A DNA stretch of 6,860 nt from CAYOID01 sp964573115 (GCA_964573115.1 CAZNIP010000136.1:1-6860), one strand, 5' to 3'; positions 1-6,702 are shown, counted from the stretch's first letter. Numbers and translations: made by a program. Notes: generated from the sequence alone by a model not told the origin.

Positions 1-21
1 AGCGCAGCCTCTGGCTGCGCT
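1..21 (-). terminator. Perfect hairpin downstream of the efflux operon, possible terminator
   Basis: Positions 1-9 (agcgcagcc) and 13-21 (ggctgcgct) are exact reverse complements around the three-base loop tct, giving a GC-rich 9-bp stem. It lies 76 bases beyond the stop of the RND gene in the direction of transcription, where an operon terminator is expected. The U-tract needed for an intrinsic terminator on the minus strand would lie outside the window, so this cannot be confirmed. On the plus strand the stem is followed by gaacaatgg, which is not a T-run, so a plus-strand terminator is unlikely. The bases between the hairpin and the RND stop carry only a short inverted repeat (ggact/agtcc, 51-62) and no gene. 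Confidence 0.5.
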
Positions 22-96
22 GAACAATGGGAGCGGTCTGCTCTTTCCCTGGACTTGAGTCCGGACCAGGACGCATCAGCAAACAGAGGGGGGCTG

Positions 97-3000
97 TCAG
101 GCCTGTTGCTCTGTGGTTGCACTCGCAGCTTTGTGGTCCTTGCCCAGCAGGAGATAGATGGGAGGGACCACAAACAGGGTGAACAGGGTCCCGATGAGCA
201 TGCCGGAGGTGATGACCAGGCCGATGTTGAACCGGCTGACTGCTCCGGGTCCGCTGGCGATGAGCAGGGGGAAGACCCCGGTGACCGTGGAGAAGGTGGT
301 CATCAGGATGGGCCGCAGGCGGATCGAAGCCGCTTCAGCCACGGCCTCGAGCTTGCTCATGCCCTTGATCTGGTGCTTGTTGGCGAACTCCACGATGAGG
401 ATGCCGTGTTTGGTGATCAAAGCGATCAGGGTGATCAGCCCGACCTGGGTGTAGATGTTCACTGTGGCCAACCCCAGGGTGAGGAAGATCAAAGCCCCGG
501 AGATGGACATGGGCACGGAGAACATCATGATCAGGGGGTCCCTGAAGCTCTCGAACTGGGCGGACAGGACCAGGAAGATGATGATCACGGCCAGGAAAAA
601 GGTGGCGATGAGGCTGCTCCCTTCCTGGACGTACTGTCTGGACTGCCCGGCATAGTCGGAGGTGTAGCCTTTGGGAAAGATCGCGGCAGCCTCCTGTTCC
701 AGAAAGTCCAGGGCCTGACCCAGCGAGACCCCGGGGGCTGGAACGCCGGAGAGGGTGGCCGAGTTGAGCTGCTGGAAGCGATTCAGCTGCCGGGGCTGGA
801 CCGCCCACTTGACGTCGGCCACGGTGGACACCGGAACCATGGATCCGTCACCGGTCCGGATGTAGTAGCCCTTGAGCTGCTCAGGGTTGAGCCGCTGGTT
901 GCGCTTGACCTGCGGTATGACCTTGTAGCTGCGGCCCTGCAGCTCGAACCGATTGACGTAGTTGCCGCCGAGCAGGACCCCCAGCTGATTGCCGACGTCC
1001 TGCAGGGTCAGGCCCAGGTCGGTGACCTTGTTTGGGTCGATGTGGATGTCCGCCCTGGGCAGATCGTATTTGAGGTCGCTGTCCACGAACATGAACAGGC
1101 CGCTCTGCATGGCCCGTTTCTGGAGCTCTGAGGTGATCTGCAGCATGTCCTGGGGCTTGTCCGTGGACTTGACCACGAACTGGACAGGAAGTCCCCCGCT
1201 GGATCCGGGCAGGGGAGGCAAATTGAAGGCCACGGTGTCGAACCCGGTAATGCTGCCAATGCGTTGCTGGACCTGGGGCAGGAGGTCCATCTGGGATGCT
1301 TCCCGTTCGCTCCAGGGCTCCAGGGCCATCCCGGCAAAGGCTGTGTTGCCGATTCCGGCCCCGCCGCCAGGGGAAATGCCGGCGATCATGAAGATGTGGT
1401 TGGTCTGCTCGAAACCGGCCAGGCTGGAGTAGAGCTCGTTGGCGAACATCTCGGTCTGGTCGATGGACGCACTCGGGGCAGCCGTGCCCTGGGTCAGAAT
1501 GAGGCCCTTGTCTTCGGTCGGGGCCAGCTCTTTCTTGGTCATGGTGAACAGGAAGTAGCAGCTGACCAGGACGGCGATGGAAAAGATGAGCACCGCTGGA
1601 AGCGAGTTCAGGCAGACCCGCAGGGCCCGGAGGTAGACCCGCCTGAGCCGCTCGAAAAAACGGTTCAGCAGGGCGACCAGGCCGAACTTGCGGTCCTGTC
1701 GCGATTTTCTGAGGATTTTGGAGCACATCATCGGGGACAGGGTCAGGGCCACGATGCTGGAAATGACCACGGCCCCGCAGATGGTGAAGGCGAACTCGCT
1801 GAACAGCGTCCCGGTCAGCCCGTGCATGAACCCGATGGGGGCGTAGACTGAGATCAGGGCGATGGTCGTGGCGATGACCGGTCCGATGAGCTCCCGGACG
1901 CCGTTTATCGCGGCGTCGATAGGCTTTTCACCTTCCTCGATGTGCCGGAAGATGTTCTCCATGACCAGGATGGCGTCGTCCACCACCAGGCCGATGGCCA
2001 GGACCATGGCCAGGAGGGTCAGCAGGTTGATGGAGTAGCCCATGATGAGCATGAACAGGCCGCAGCCGATCAGGGACAGGGGGATGGCCACCGTGGGGAT
2101 GATCACCGAGCGCACCGAGCCCAGAAAGGCGAAGATGACCACGATGACGATGGACAGGGCGATGAGGATCGTGAACTGGACCTCGCTGATGGCGTCCTGG
2201 ATGTACTCTGTGGCGTCATAGGGCACGGACATGTGCAGCCCCTGGGGGAGCTGGCTCCGGATGTCAGGCAGGACCGCCCGGACATCCTCGATCACGGTCA
2301 GGGGGTTGGCCGTGGGCAGGACCCCGATGCCGATAAAGGTGGCGCTCGTGCCGTCAAAGCTGACCCGGACATCGTAGTTCTCAGCCCCCAGGGACACATC
2401 GGCGATGTCCTCCAGGCGAATGATGGAATTGCCGTCCTGCTTGATGGCCAGCCTTTCGAACTCCTCCTTGGTGTGGATGTCGGTGGTGGCTGTGAGGTTG
2501 ACGGTGATCATGCTGCCCTTGGTGGAGCCCACGGCCGAGAGGTAGTTGTTGCTTCGGAGCACATGGTAGACGTCGGCTGCAGTGATGTTCAGGGCCGCCA
2601 TCCTGTCAGGCTTGAGCCAGATGCGCATGGCAAAGGTCCGGTCACCGAGGATCTCGGCGCTCTCGATGCCGCTGATGGACTGGAGCTGCGGCTGGACCAC
2701 CCGGGTCAGGTAGTCGGTGACCTGATTGGGTTCCAGGATGTCGCTGAAAAAGCTCATGTACATGGTCTTTGAGCTCTGGCCCACGGAGATGTCGATGATC
2801 GGGTCTTCGCTCTCTTCAGGGAGCTGGTTCTTGACCTTGTTCACCTTTGAGCTGACCTGGGTCAGGGCCTTGTAGGGGTCGAAATCAAGCTCCAGATGGG
2901 CCGTGATGGCAGAGAGACCCTGGACTGAGGACGATTCCAGGTAGTCGATGCCGTCCACCCCGGCAATTTCCCTCTCCAGGGGGGTGGTCACAAATCCTTT

Positions 3001-3177
3001 GACCAGCTCGGCATCGGCCCCGATATACGGCGTCCTGACCGAGATCTGGGCGTTGGAGGTCTCGGGGTATTCCCGGACGTTGAGCATCTGCAGGGCCCTG
3101 GCTCCAAGAAGGAGGATGAGCAGGCTGATGACCGAGGCCAGAACCGGACGGTGGATGAAGAGATCAGTGAATTTCAT
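97..3177 (-). CDS. RND-family (HAE-1 type) multidrug efflux transporter, inner-membrane pump
   Basis: This is the proton-driven inner-membrane component of a tripartite efflux pump. The 1026-residue length and layout match AcrB/MexB-type proteins: a first membrane segment at about 10-30 following the typical FIHRPVLA start, a large periplasmic loop to about 332, membrane segments 2-6 at about 335-485, a seventh at about 525-545, a second large periplasmic loop to about 853, and five more segments to 1011. The proton-relay residues are present: D400 and D401 in GLVVDDAILVMENI (AcrB D407/D408), K923 in ITKHGILIVEF (AcrB K940), and R953 and T960 around RLRPILMT (AcrB R971/T978). The frame is unbroken, so the pump is probably functional. 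The start lies 9 nt after the adaptor stop. No good Shine-Dalgarno sequence is seen just upstream, so translational coupling to the adaptor is likely. By eye, the AcrB phenylalanine-trap positions are not conserved and the switch loop is glycine-rich (SPGGGAGIGNT, 602-612). Substrates cannot be deduced. It is a single RND gene, unlike the two-gene MdtBC type, and the ATG context and N-terminus fit the family. Confidence 0.97.
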   Translation of the reverse strand: MKFTDLFIHRPVLASVISLLILLLGARALQMLNVREYPETSNAQISVRTPYIGADAELVKGFVTTPLEREIAGVDGIDYLESSSVQGLSAITAHLELDFDPYKALTQVSSKVNKVKNQLPEESEDPIIDISVGQSSKTMYMSFFSDILEPNQVTDYLTRVVQPQLQSISGIESAEILGDRTFAMRIWLKPDRMAALNITAADVYHVLRSNNYLSAVGSTKGSMITVNLTATTDIHTKEEFERLAIKQDGNSIIRLEDIADVSLGAENYDVRVSFDGTSATFIGIGVLPTANPLTVIEDVRAVLPDIRSQLPQGLHMSVPYDATEYIQDAISEVQFTILIALSIVIVVIFAFLGSVRSVIIPTVAIPLSLIGCGLFMLIMGYSINLLTLLAMVLAIGLVVDDAILVMENIFRHIEEGEKPIDAAINGVRELIGPVIATTIALISVYAPIGFMHGLTGTLFSEFAFTICGAVVISSIVALTLSPMMCSKILRKSRQDRKFGLVALLNRFFERLRRVYLRALRVCLNSLPAVLIFSIAVLVSCYFLFTMTKKELAPTEDKGLILTQGTAAPSASIDQTEMFANELYSSLAGFEQTNHIFMIAGISPGGGAGIGNTAFAGMALEPWSEREASQMDLLPQVQQRIGSITGFDTVAFNLPPLPGSSGGLPVQFVVKSTDKPQDMLQITSELQKRAMQSGLFMFVDSDLKYDLPRADIHIDPNKVTDLGLTLQDVGNQLGVLLGGNYVNRFELQGRSYKVIPQVKRNQRLNPEQLKGYYIRTGDGSMVPVSTVADVKWAVQPRQLNRFQQLNSATLSGVPAPGVSLGQALDFLEQEAAAIFPKGYTSDYAGQSRQYVQEGSSLIATFFLAVIIIFLVLSAQFESFRDPLIMMFSVPMSISGALIFLTLGLATVNIYTQVGLITLIALITKHGILIVEFANKHQIKGMSKLEAVAEAASIRLRPILMTTFSTVTGVFPLLIASGPGAVSRFNIGLVITSGMLIGTLFTLFVVPPIYLLLGKDHKAASATTEQQA

Positions 3178-3186
3178 AGTGCTGGA

Positions 3187-4314
3187 TCACATGTCCTGGA
3201 GTTGGGGAGAAGGGTTGTTTCCGGGCATGGTGGAGTTGTTGATCAGGGCCCTGGCCCCTTCCCTGAGCTTGTGCTGACCGGACACGACAACCGTCTCGCC
3301 GGGTTCCAGCCCTTTGTGGACAGCGATCTGATCCCCCCTGGTCTCTCCAGTGGTCACGAACTTGCGGGAAGCCACGTAGACCGGCTGCCCGTTGAACTCC
3401 TCATCCGTGGACTGGAGCACAAAGACCACGTCGCCGTATGGGTTGAAGCTGATGGCGGTCTGGGGCAGGGTCACCAGCTCCCTGGTGTCGGGGAGGTCCA
3501 GACAGACGGTCCCGAACATGCCGGGTTTGAGGCGGGTGTCGCCGTTGTCCAGGGTGGCCTGGAGATTGAAGTTCCTGGACGTTTCGTCCACTTTTGGGGG
3601 AATGGCGGTGATGGTCCCGGAAAATGCCCTGTCTGGCCAGGTGTTGACCGTGAAGGTCACGGCCTGACCCACAGAGACCTTTTGAAAATGCTGCTGGGGC
3701 AGGGAAAAATTGACGTAGATCGGGTCCAGGGCCTGCAGGGAAACGATGGGGGTGCCGGGTTCCAGATACTGGCCCAGATTGACCTTCCGAATCCCCAGCT
3801 GGCCGGAAAATGGGGCTTTGATCTGCTTTTTTTCGATTTGAACCCGCTGGCGGTCCACCTCGGCATCGGCCTGCTTGAACCTGGCCTCGTCGATATCCAG
3901 GTCGGACTGGGGGGACATCTCGCGTTTGACCAGGTTCTTCATCCTTTTGTACTGGATGGCTGCCAGCTCTTTGGCAGCTTCCAGGCTCCTGAGCTGGGCC
4001 CGGTCGGAACTGGTGTCCAGCTTGACCAGGACCTGCCCCTTGGTCACGGTTTCCCCGGAGGAGAAGGAGATGGCCGTGATGAGCCCCGGGAGCTCACCAG
4101 TCACCTCCACCCCCTGAACGGCTTCCAGGCTGCCCACAGACTCCAGGCAGGGCTGCCAGACCTCCAGCTGGGCCTCCATGGCCGCTACAGCCGTTGGCGG
4201 GCGTTGACGCTGGGACATGGCCTCCTGGATCTTGGAGTCGACGAACATCCGATATCCAAAAACACCGCCGAAAATGACGACCAGGAGCACAACTGCAAAC
4301 AGGATGCGTTTCAT
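3187..4314 (-). CDS. Membrane-fusion (periplasmic adaptor) protein of RND efflux pump
   Basis: This is the HlyD/AcrA-type adaptor that links the inner-membrane RND pump to the outer-membrane channel. It has 375 residues, usual for the family. Residues 4-20 form one hydrophobic segment without a lipobox cysteine, so it is probably anchored by an uncleaved N-terminal helix or exported by a signal peptide rather than being lipidated. The split lipoyl domain is visible as about 70-102 (GELPGLI, then GETVTKGQVLVKLD) and 165-195 (IKAPFSGQLGIRKVNLGQYLEPGTP), flanking a charged alpha-helical hairpin at about 103-164. A beta-barrel domain follows at about 198-285 (RLKPGMF at 261-267) and a membrane-proximal domain at about 286-356 (GLEPGETVVVSG). 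A modest GGAG lies 7 nt before the ATG (4322-4325). The gene is 111 bp after the outer-membrane factor and 9 nt before the transporter, its obvious partner. Confidence 0.95.
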   Translation of the reverse strand: MKRILFAVVLLVVIFGGVFGYRMFVDSKIQEAMSQRQRPPTAVAAMEAQLEVWQPCLESVGSLEAVQGVEVTGELPGLITAISFSSGETVTKGQVLVKLDTSSDRAQLRSLEAAKELAAIQYKRMKNLVKREMSPQSDLDIDEARFKQADAEVDRQRVQIEKKQIKAPFSGQLGIRKVNLGQYLEPGTPIVSLQALDPIYVNFSLPQQHFQKVSVGQAVTFTVNTWPDRAFSGTITAIPPKVDETSRNFNLQATLDNGDTRLKPGMFGTVCLDLPDTRELVTLPQTAISFNPYGDVVFVLQSTDEEFNGQPVYVASRKFVTTGETRGDQIAVHKGLEPGETVVVSGQHKLREGARALINNSTMPGNNPSPQLQDM

Positions 4315-4380
4315 AGGGGATCTCCGAAAAAATGGGGACAGGTCACACGGGCTTCAGACAGGGCAGCCAGATGACGCCGA

Positions 4381-4396
4381 ACTGGTCTGTCCAGAC
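4381..4396. promoter_or_regulatory. Operator-like half site in the outer-membrane factor/adaptor gap
   Basis: The 111-bp gap at 4315-4425 is the only sizeable non-coding stretch inside the operon. Within it the plus strand reads ACTGGTCTGTCC at 4381-4392. This matches 11 of 12 bases of the minus-strand centre of the main palindrome (ACTGGTCCGTCC, at 6430-6441). A small inverted repeat (gtctg/cagac, 4385-4396) overlaps it. It could be a weak secondary binding site for the TetR protein or a chance match. I see no convincing -35/-10 pair and no T-tract terminator here, so an internal promoter is not shown. Confidence 0.22.
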
Positions 4397-4425
4397 AGAA
4401 AACGTTGCCGTTCAGGCGGCTCGAA

Positions 4426-5832
4426 TCAGGGCTGGCCATTGGCTCCTGAGGCCGGCAGGGAGTCCATCCAGGCATCCAGGCGGTCCTGGTACAGGGTCCC
4501 TGTGGCCAGCTTGAGCTGGATCTGGGCCAGCTGGTAGGTGAACCTGGCATTGGCCAGCCGGTTTTCGACCTCGTTCAGATCGGCCTCAGCCACCACCACG
4601 TCCACTGACGAGGCCAGTCCTTCGTTGAACTGGGCCACGGTCTGCTCGTAATTGGAGCGGGAGGACTCCACCTGATCCTCGAGGCTCTTGATGACTTTCT
4701 CCTGGGTCCTGATGTCCAGATACACCGAGCGCACCTGGGCGTTGATGGCCTGCCGGAGCCTTTCGTATCGCGCCCTGGCCGCACGCTGGTCTGCTCTGGC
4801 CCTGCTCACTTCAGCCGTGTTCCGCCACCCGGTGAACAGGGGGTACTCGGCCTTGAGGGCCACCTGCCAGTCATCATGTTCGTCAAAGAAGAGCTCTTCC
4901 TGGTCGGTGTGGGTGTAGGACCCCTGGGCGCTGAATTCAGGCCAGGTGATGTCCGCCTGCTCGCTCCGGGTCCTCCTGTCCAGGGCCTGAATGGTCTCTT
5001 CCAGTTCCTGGAGGTCCCGCCGCTTCTCAAAGGCCAGCTCGGTGTAGGGCTGCACCATCTGGTCACCGAACTCGACCTCGTCCGGGCTCAGGAGCTGGTC
5101 AGGGGGCTCCTGAGCGCCAAGCTCCAGGGCCAGGTTTTCCATGGCCACGCCCCTGTTGTTCTCGGCCCGCTCCAGCTGCTCCCGGGCGTTGGCCACCTGG
5201 ACCCTGGCCCGGAGCACGGCTGTGCGGTCCACGAGCCCGACCTCAAAGCGCTGCATGGCCCGCTCCAGCTGCCGCTTGGTCCGGTCGAGCTGTTTCTCGG
5301 CAATCTCGATGGACCGTTCGGCCAGCAGGACCTGATAGAAGCTCGTGGCCACACTGAAGAGGACATCCTGGGCCAGCCGGTAGTGGCGGCTCCTTTCGCT
5401 CTCCAGGAGGAACTGACTGGCCTGACGGTCAAATCGCCTCTTCCCTCCCTGGTAGAGGTGCTGACTGGCAGAAATGGACAGGGAGCGGTAACTGTCCGGC
5501 CGAGTTGCCGGGACATTGAATTCCTTCTGGTGCAGGGCCTGCCCTTGAAGGTTGACCTGGGGCAGCAGGGGAGAGGTGGCGATGCGCACGTCCTCCACTG
5601 CCTGACTGACCTCTTCCCGGGAGGCCATCAGGTTCTGGTTGTTCTTCAGCGCCAGTCCATAGGCCGCCTGGAGGCTCAAGGCCCCCGGGAGGCTTTCCGA
5701 CTGTGCCTGGAGTGCCGCCGGGCTCCCCAGGAGGAGAACAAGCCCGATGCACGCAGACAGGCCCGTCCTGAACTGGCCTGCCGATGACCCGCACCCTTTG
5801 AACGCCCTCAAGATCAGAGTCCAGTGAATCAT
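4426..5832 (-). CDS. TolC/OprM-like outer-membrane efflux protein (OEP family)
   Basis: This 468-residue protein is the outer-membrane exit duct of the pump and works as a trimer. The internal duplication of the family is visible. The first half has LYQGGKRRFDRQ at about 126-137 and RFEVGLVDRTAVLRARVQVANAREQL at about 195-220. The second half has the equivalents PLFTGWRNTAEVSRARAD at about 331-348 and QFNEGLASSVDVVVAEADLNEVENRL at about 401-426. These are the strand turns and periplasmic helices of OEP proteins. Residues 27-43 form a signal-peptide core ending in AALQA, with cleavage likely near residue 43 and an unusually long N-region. The LSAC at 25-28 resembles a lipobox but sits before the hydrophobic core, so lipidation is unlikely. 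The ATG overlaps the repressor stop as ATGA, and a GAGGTGG ribosome-binding site (5837-5843) precedes it, which supports this start and suggests coupled translation. A 111-bp gap to the adaptor follows. Confidence 0.95.
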   Translation of the reverse strand: MIHWTLILRAFKGCGSSAGQFRTGLSACIGLVLLLGSPAALQAQSESLPGALSLQAAYGLALKNNQNLMASREEVSQAVEDVRIATSPLLPQVNLQGQALHQKEFNVPATRPDSYRSLSISASQHLYQGGKRRFDRQASQFLLESERSRHYRLAQDVLFSVATSFYQVLLAERSIEIAEKQLDRTKRQLERAMQRFEVGLVDRTAVLRARVQVANAREQLERAENNRGVAMENLALELGAQEPPDQLLSPDEVEFGDQMVQPYTELAFEKRRDLQELEETIQALDRRTRSEQADITWPEFSAQGSYTHTDQEELFFDEHDDWQVALKAEYPLFTGWRNTAEVSRARADQRAARARYERLRQAINAQVRSVYLDIRTQEKVIKSLEDQVESSRSNYEQTVAQFNEGLASSVDVVVAEADLNEVENRLANARFTYQLAQIQLKLATGTLYQDRLDAWMDSLPASGANGQP

Positions 5833-6416
5833 GGAGCCACCTCTCTTGTTTGAATGCCGTTGAGCAGGATGTCCATCAGCATGGACCCGTACTTTTCCCT
5901 GGGATCATACTCATAAAAAATGCTGCTTTCCAGGATGGACATGACGAATCTGTGCAGCAGAAAAGCCAGCTCCCGGGGATCGAAAGGCCTGAAGCACTTC
6001 CCGGCGATGCCCTGGGCAAAGACGGTTTCGATTCGGCCATAGATGGAATCCAGTTCCGACTTGAGATCGTCCATGGCCATGCCCAGGAGCTGCGTGCCTT
6101 CGGTGAGGATGATTTCGATCAGCTCCCTGGACTCATCGTAGAGGACAAAAAAGGCTTCCAGGGCGGCCTTCAAATTGGCCACAGGCTCGGCCCGGGGGTC
6201 AAAGGCCTGTTCCAGGGCCCGATCCAGGTCGCCGACGCTCTGCCTGATCAAGGTGGTGAACAAGCACTTCTTGTCCCCGAACCGGCGGTAGACGGTCCCC
6301 TTGCCCACCCCGGCCCGGTCGGCCACGGCAGAGACCACTGTCCGGTGGTAGCCTTTGCGGGCGAACTCGGACCTGGCGGCCTGGAGAATCTTGTCATTCA
6401 CAGGGTCTTTGGTCAC
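5829..6416 (-). CDS. TetR/AcrR-family transcriptional repressor, likely local regulator of the pump
   Basis: This 195-residue protein has a clear TetR N-terminal DNA-binding domain: helix 1 at about 7-21 (NDKILQAARSEFARKG), then the helix-turn-helix VVSAVADRAGVGKGTVYRRFGDKKCLF at about 27-53. The GVGKGTVYRRFGDK stretch is the family signature of the recognition helix and helix 4. The remaining residues (about 55-195) are a helical ligand-binding and dimerisation domain with no recognisable specificity. The start is GTG at 6416, chosen because AAGGAG (6422-6427) lies 5 nt upstream. The in-frame GTG at codon 6 has no comparable site. The gene is first in the operon, directly behind a palindromic operator, and overlaps the next gene by 4 nt. 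By analogy with AcrR-type regulators it probably represses its own operon and is released by pump substrates. Being co-transcribed rather than divergent implies autoregulation. Confidence 0.95.
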   Translation of the reverse strand: MTKDPVNDKILQAARSEFARKGYHRTVVSAVADRAGVGKGTVYRRFGDKKCLFTTLIRQSVGDLDRALEQAFDPRAEPVANLKAALEAFFVLYDESRELIEIILTEGTQLLGMAMDDLKSELDSIYGRIETVFAQGIAGKCFRPFDPRELAFLLHRFVMSILESSIFYEYDPREKYGSMLMDILLNGIQTREVAP

Positions 6417-6421
6417 GCGCT

Positions 6422-6427
6422 CTCCTT
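6422..6427 (-). promoter_or_regulatory. Shine-Dalgarno AAGGAG that fixes the GTG start of the repressor
   Basis: The minus strand reads AAGGAG, then AGCGC, then GTG. This near-ideal ribosome-binding site decides the non-ATG start at 6416. Its first four bases (AAGG, 6427-6424) are also the last four bases of the operator palindrome, so operator and ribosome-binding site share sequence. Confidence 0.8.
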
Positions 6428-6453
6428 GCGGACGGACCAGTCCGTCCGCAAGG
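6424..6453. promoter_or_regulatory. Perfect 14-bp inverted repeat, probable TetR-type operator
   Basis: The arms ccttgcggacggac (6424-6437) and gtccgtccgcaagg (6440-6453) are exact reverse complements around the two bases ca. Each arm contains a duplicated ggac (ggacggac), the kind of nested half-site that several TetR-family dimers, or pairs of dimers, bind. It lies immediately downstream of the predicted -10 box and directly before the repressor start, so bound protein would cover the transcription start and ribosome-binding site. No other full copy is seen in the window. A terminator role is unlikely because it is at the operon's 5' end and lacks a T-run. Confidence 0.85.
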
Positions 6454-6454
6454 C

Positions 6455-6483
6455 AGTGTGCGCATCCCAGAGCGGTTTGTCAA
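6455..6483 (-). promoter_or_regulatory. Probable sigma-70 promoter of the efflux operon
   Basis: The minus strand carries a perfect -35 box TTGACA (6483-6478), a 17-base spacer, and CACACT (6460-6455), which keeps the important second A and final T of the -10 consensus but is otherwise weak. Transcription would begin near 6449 (a G), inside the operator, with a leader of about 33 bases before the GTG. All four genes can be read from this promoter. A strong -35 with a poor -10 fits a repressible promoter of moderate strength, but the start site is predicted by eye only. Confidence 0.6.
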
Positions 6484-6511
6484 GTCAGCTTTGCCTCTGG
6501 CCGGGCTGATG

Positions 6512-6540
6512 GTCGAGGGTTGAGGGTGGATGGTTGAGGG
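6512..6540. repeat. Four imperfect 7-bp tandem units (consensus GTTGAGG)
   Basis: The units are gtcgagg (6512-6518), gttgagg (6519-6525), gtggatg (6526-6532) and gttgagg (6533-6539), followed by one more g. Viewed another way, gatggtcgaggg (6508-6519) recurs as gatggttgaggg (6529-6540) with one difference. It lies about 30 bp upstream of the -35 box. It may be simple-sequence slippage; no regulatory role is shown. Confidence 0.6.
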
Positions 6541-6578
6541 CAGAAAAGATTCCCGACGTGTCGAGAAAACAGTCCACC

Positions 6579-6606
6579 GGCCAGGTTGATCAGGGAAGAA
6601 ACTCTC
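6579..6606 (+). repeat. 28-bp imperfect direct repeat, copy A
   Basis: This segment begins ggccaggttgatca and ends aaactctc. It aligns without gaps to 6772-6799 with 22 of 28 bases identical, and better if single-base gaps are allowed. The two copies are 193 bp apart in non-coding DNA. It could be a remnant of a dispersed element or a binding site. The match is weak enough that chance is not excluded. Confidence 0.35.
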
Positions 6607-6611
6607 TCCAG

Positions 6612-6680
6612 TCACTGCATTTGAAGGCCTTCTTCCGGAAACCCGACACCTGTAACCTGAAATTCGCGATGAAGTTTCAT
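6612..6680 (-). CDS. Possible 22-codon small ORF, or leader/remnant
   Basis: The frame starts at ATG 6680 and ends at TGA 6612, reading MKLHREFQVTGVGFPEEGLQ then MQ. A full AGGAGG (6696-6691) precedes it by 10 bases, stronger than the ribosome-binding sites of the pump genes. I do not recognise the peptide. It has no signal peptide or membrane segment. It could be a real small protein, the stub of a decayed longer gene (no clear continuation is seen past the stop), or chance. It is oriented with the operon but ends about 130 bp before the operon's -35 box, so it would need its own promoter. An AT-rich patch upstream (about 6715-6740) could hold one, but no clear box pair is seen. Confidence 0.2.
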   Translation of the reverse strand: MKLHREFQVTGVGFPEEGLQMQ

Positions 6681-6686
6681 ACGAGC

Positions 6687-6702
6687 TTTGCCTCCTGGCA
6701 AA
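6687..6702 (-). promoter_or_regulatory. Small hairpin presenting a Shine-Dalgarno sequence in its loop
   Basis: On the minus strand TTTGCC (6702-6697) pairs exactly with GGCAAA (6692-6687), enclosing the four-base loop AGGA. The loop plus the first two stem bases form AGGAGG, the putative ribosome-binding site of the 22-codon frame. GGA in a hairpin loop is also the core of CsrA/RsmA targets, but the rest of that consensus is not matched. This matters only if the region is transcribed leftward. Confidence 0.25.

Noticed and set aside
55..1131. Long plus-strand open frame of 358 codons opposite the transporter gene
   Set aside because: It is antisense to conserved RND sequence. Its Gly/Asp/Gln/His-rich, low-complexity translation is what a GC-rich gene gives when read backwards, and it has no recognisable domain.
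3151..4374. Plus-strand open frame of 407 codons covering the whole adaptor gene
   Set aside because: It mirrors the adaptor frame, whose lipoyl, hairpin and barrel motifs are clear. The antisense translation shows no family motifs.
5749..5760. LSAC lipobox-like motif near the N-terminus of the outer-membrane factor
   Set aside because: The cysteine sits before, not after, the hydrophobic core of the signal peptide, so type II signal peptidase processing is not expected; an AALQA site fits better.
4876..5787. Plus-strand open frames opposite the outer-membrane factor, and a similar one at 5850-6509 opposite the repressor
   Set aside because: Both are shadows of well-supported minus-strand genes and have no domains of their own.
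6424..6453. Palindrome read as a terminator or a CRISPR-like repeat
   Set aside because: It occurs once, sits between promoter and start codon, and lacks a T-run. A TetR operator explains it fully.
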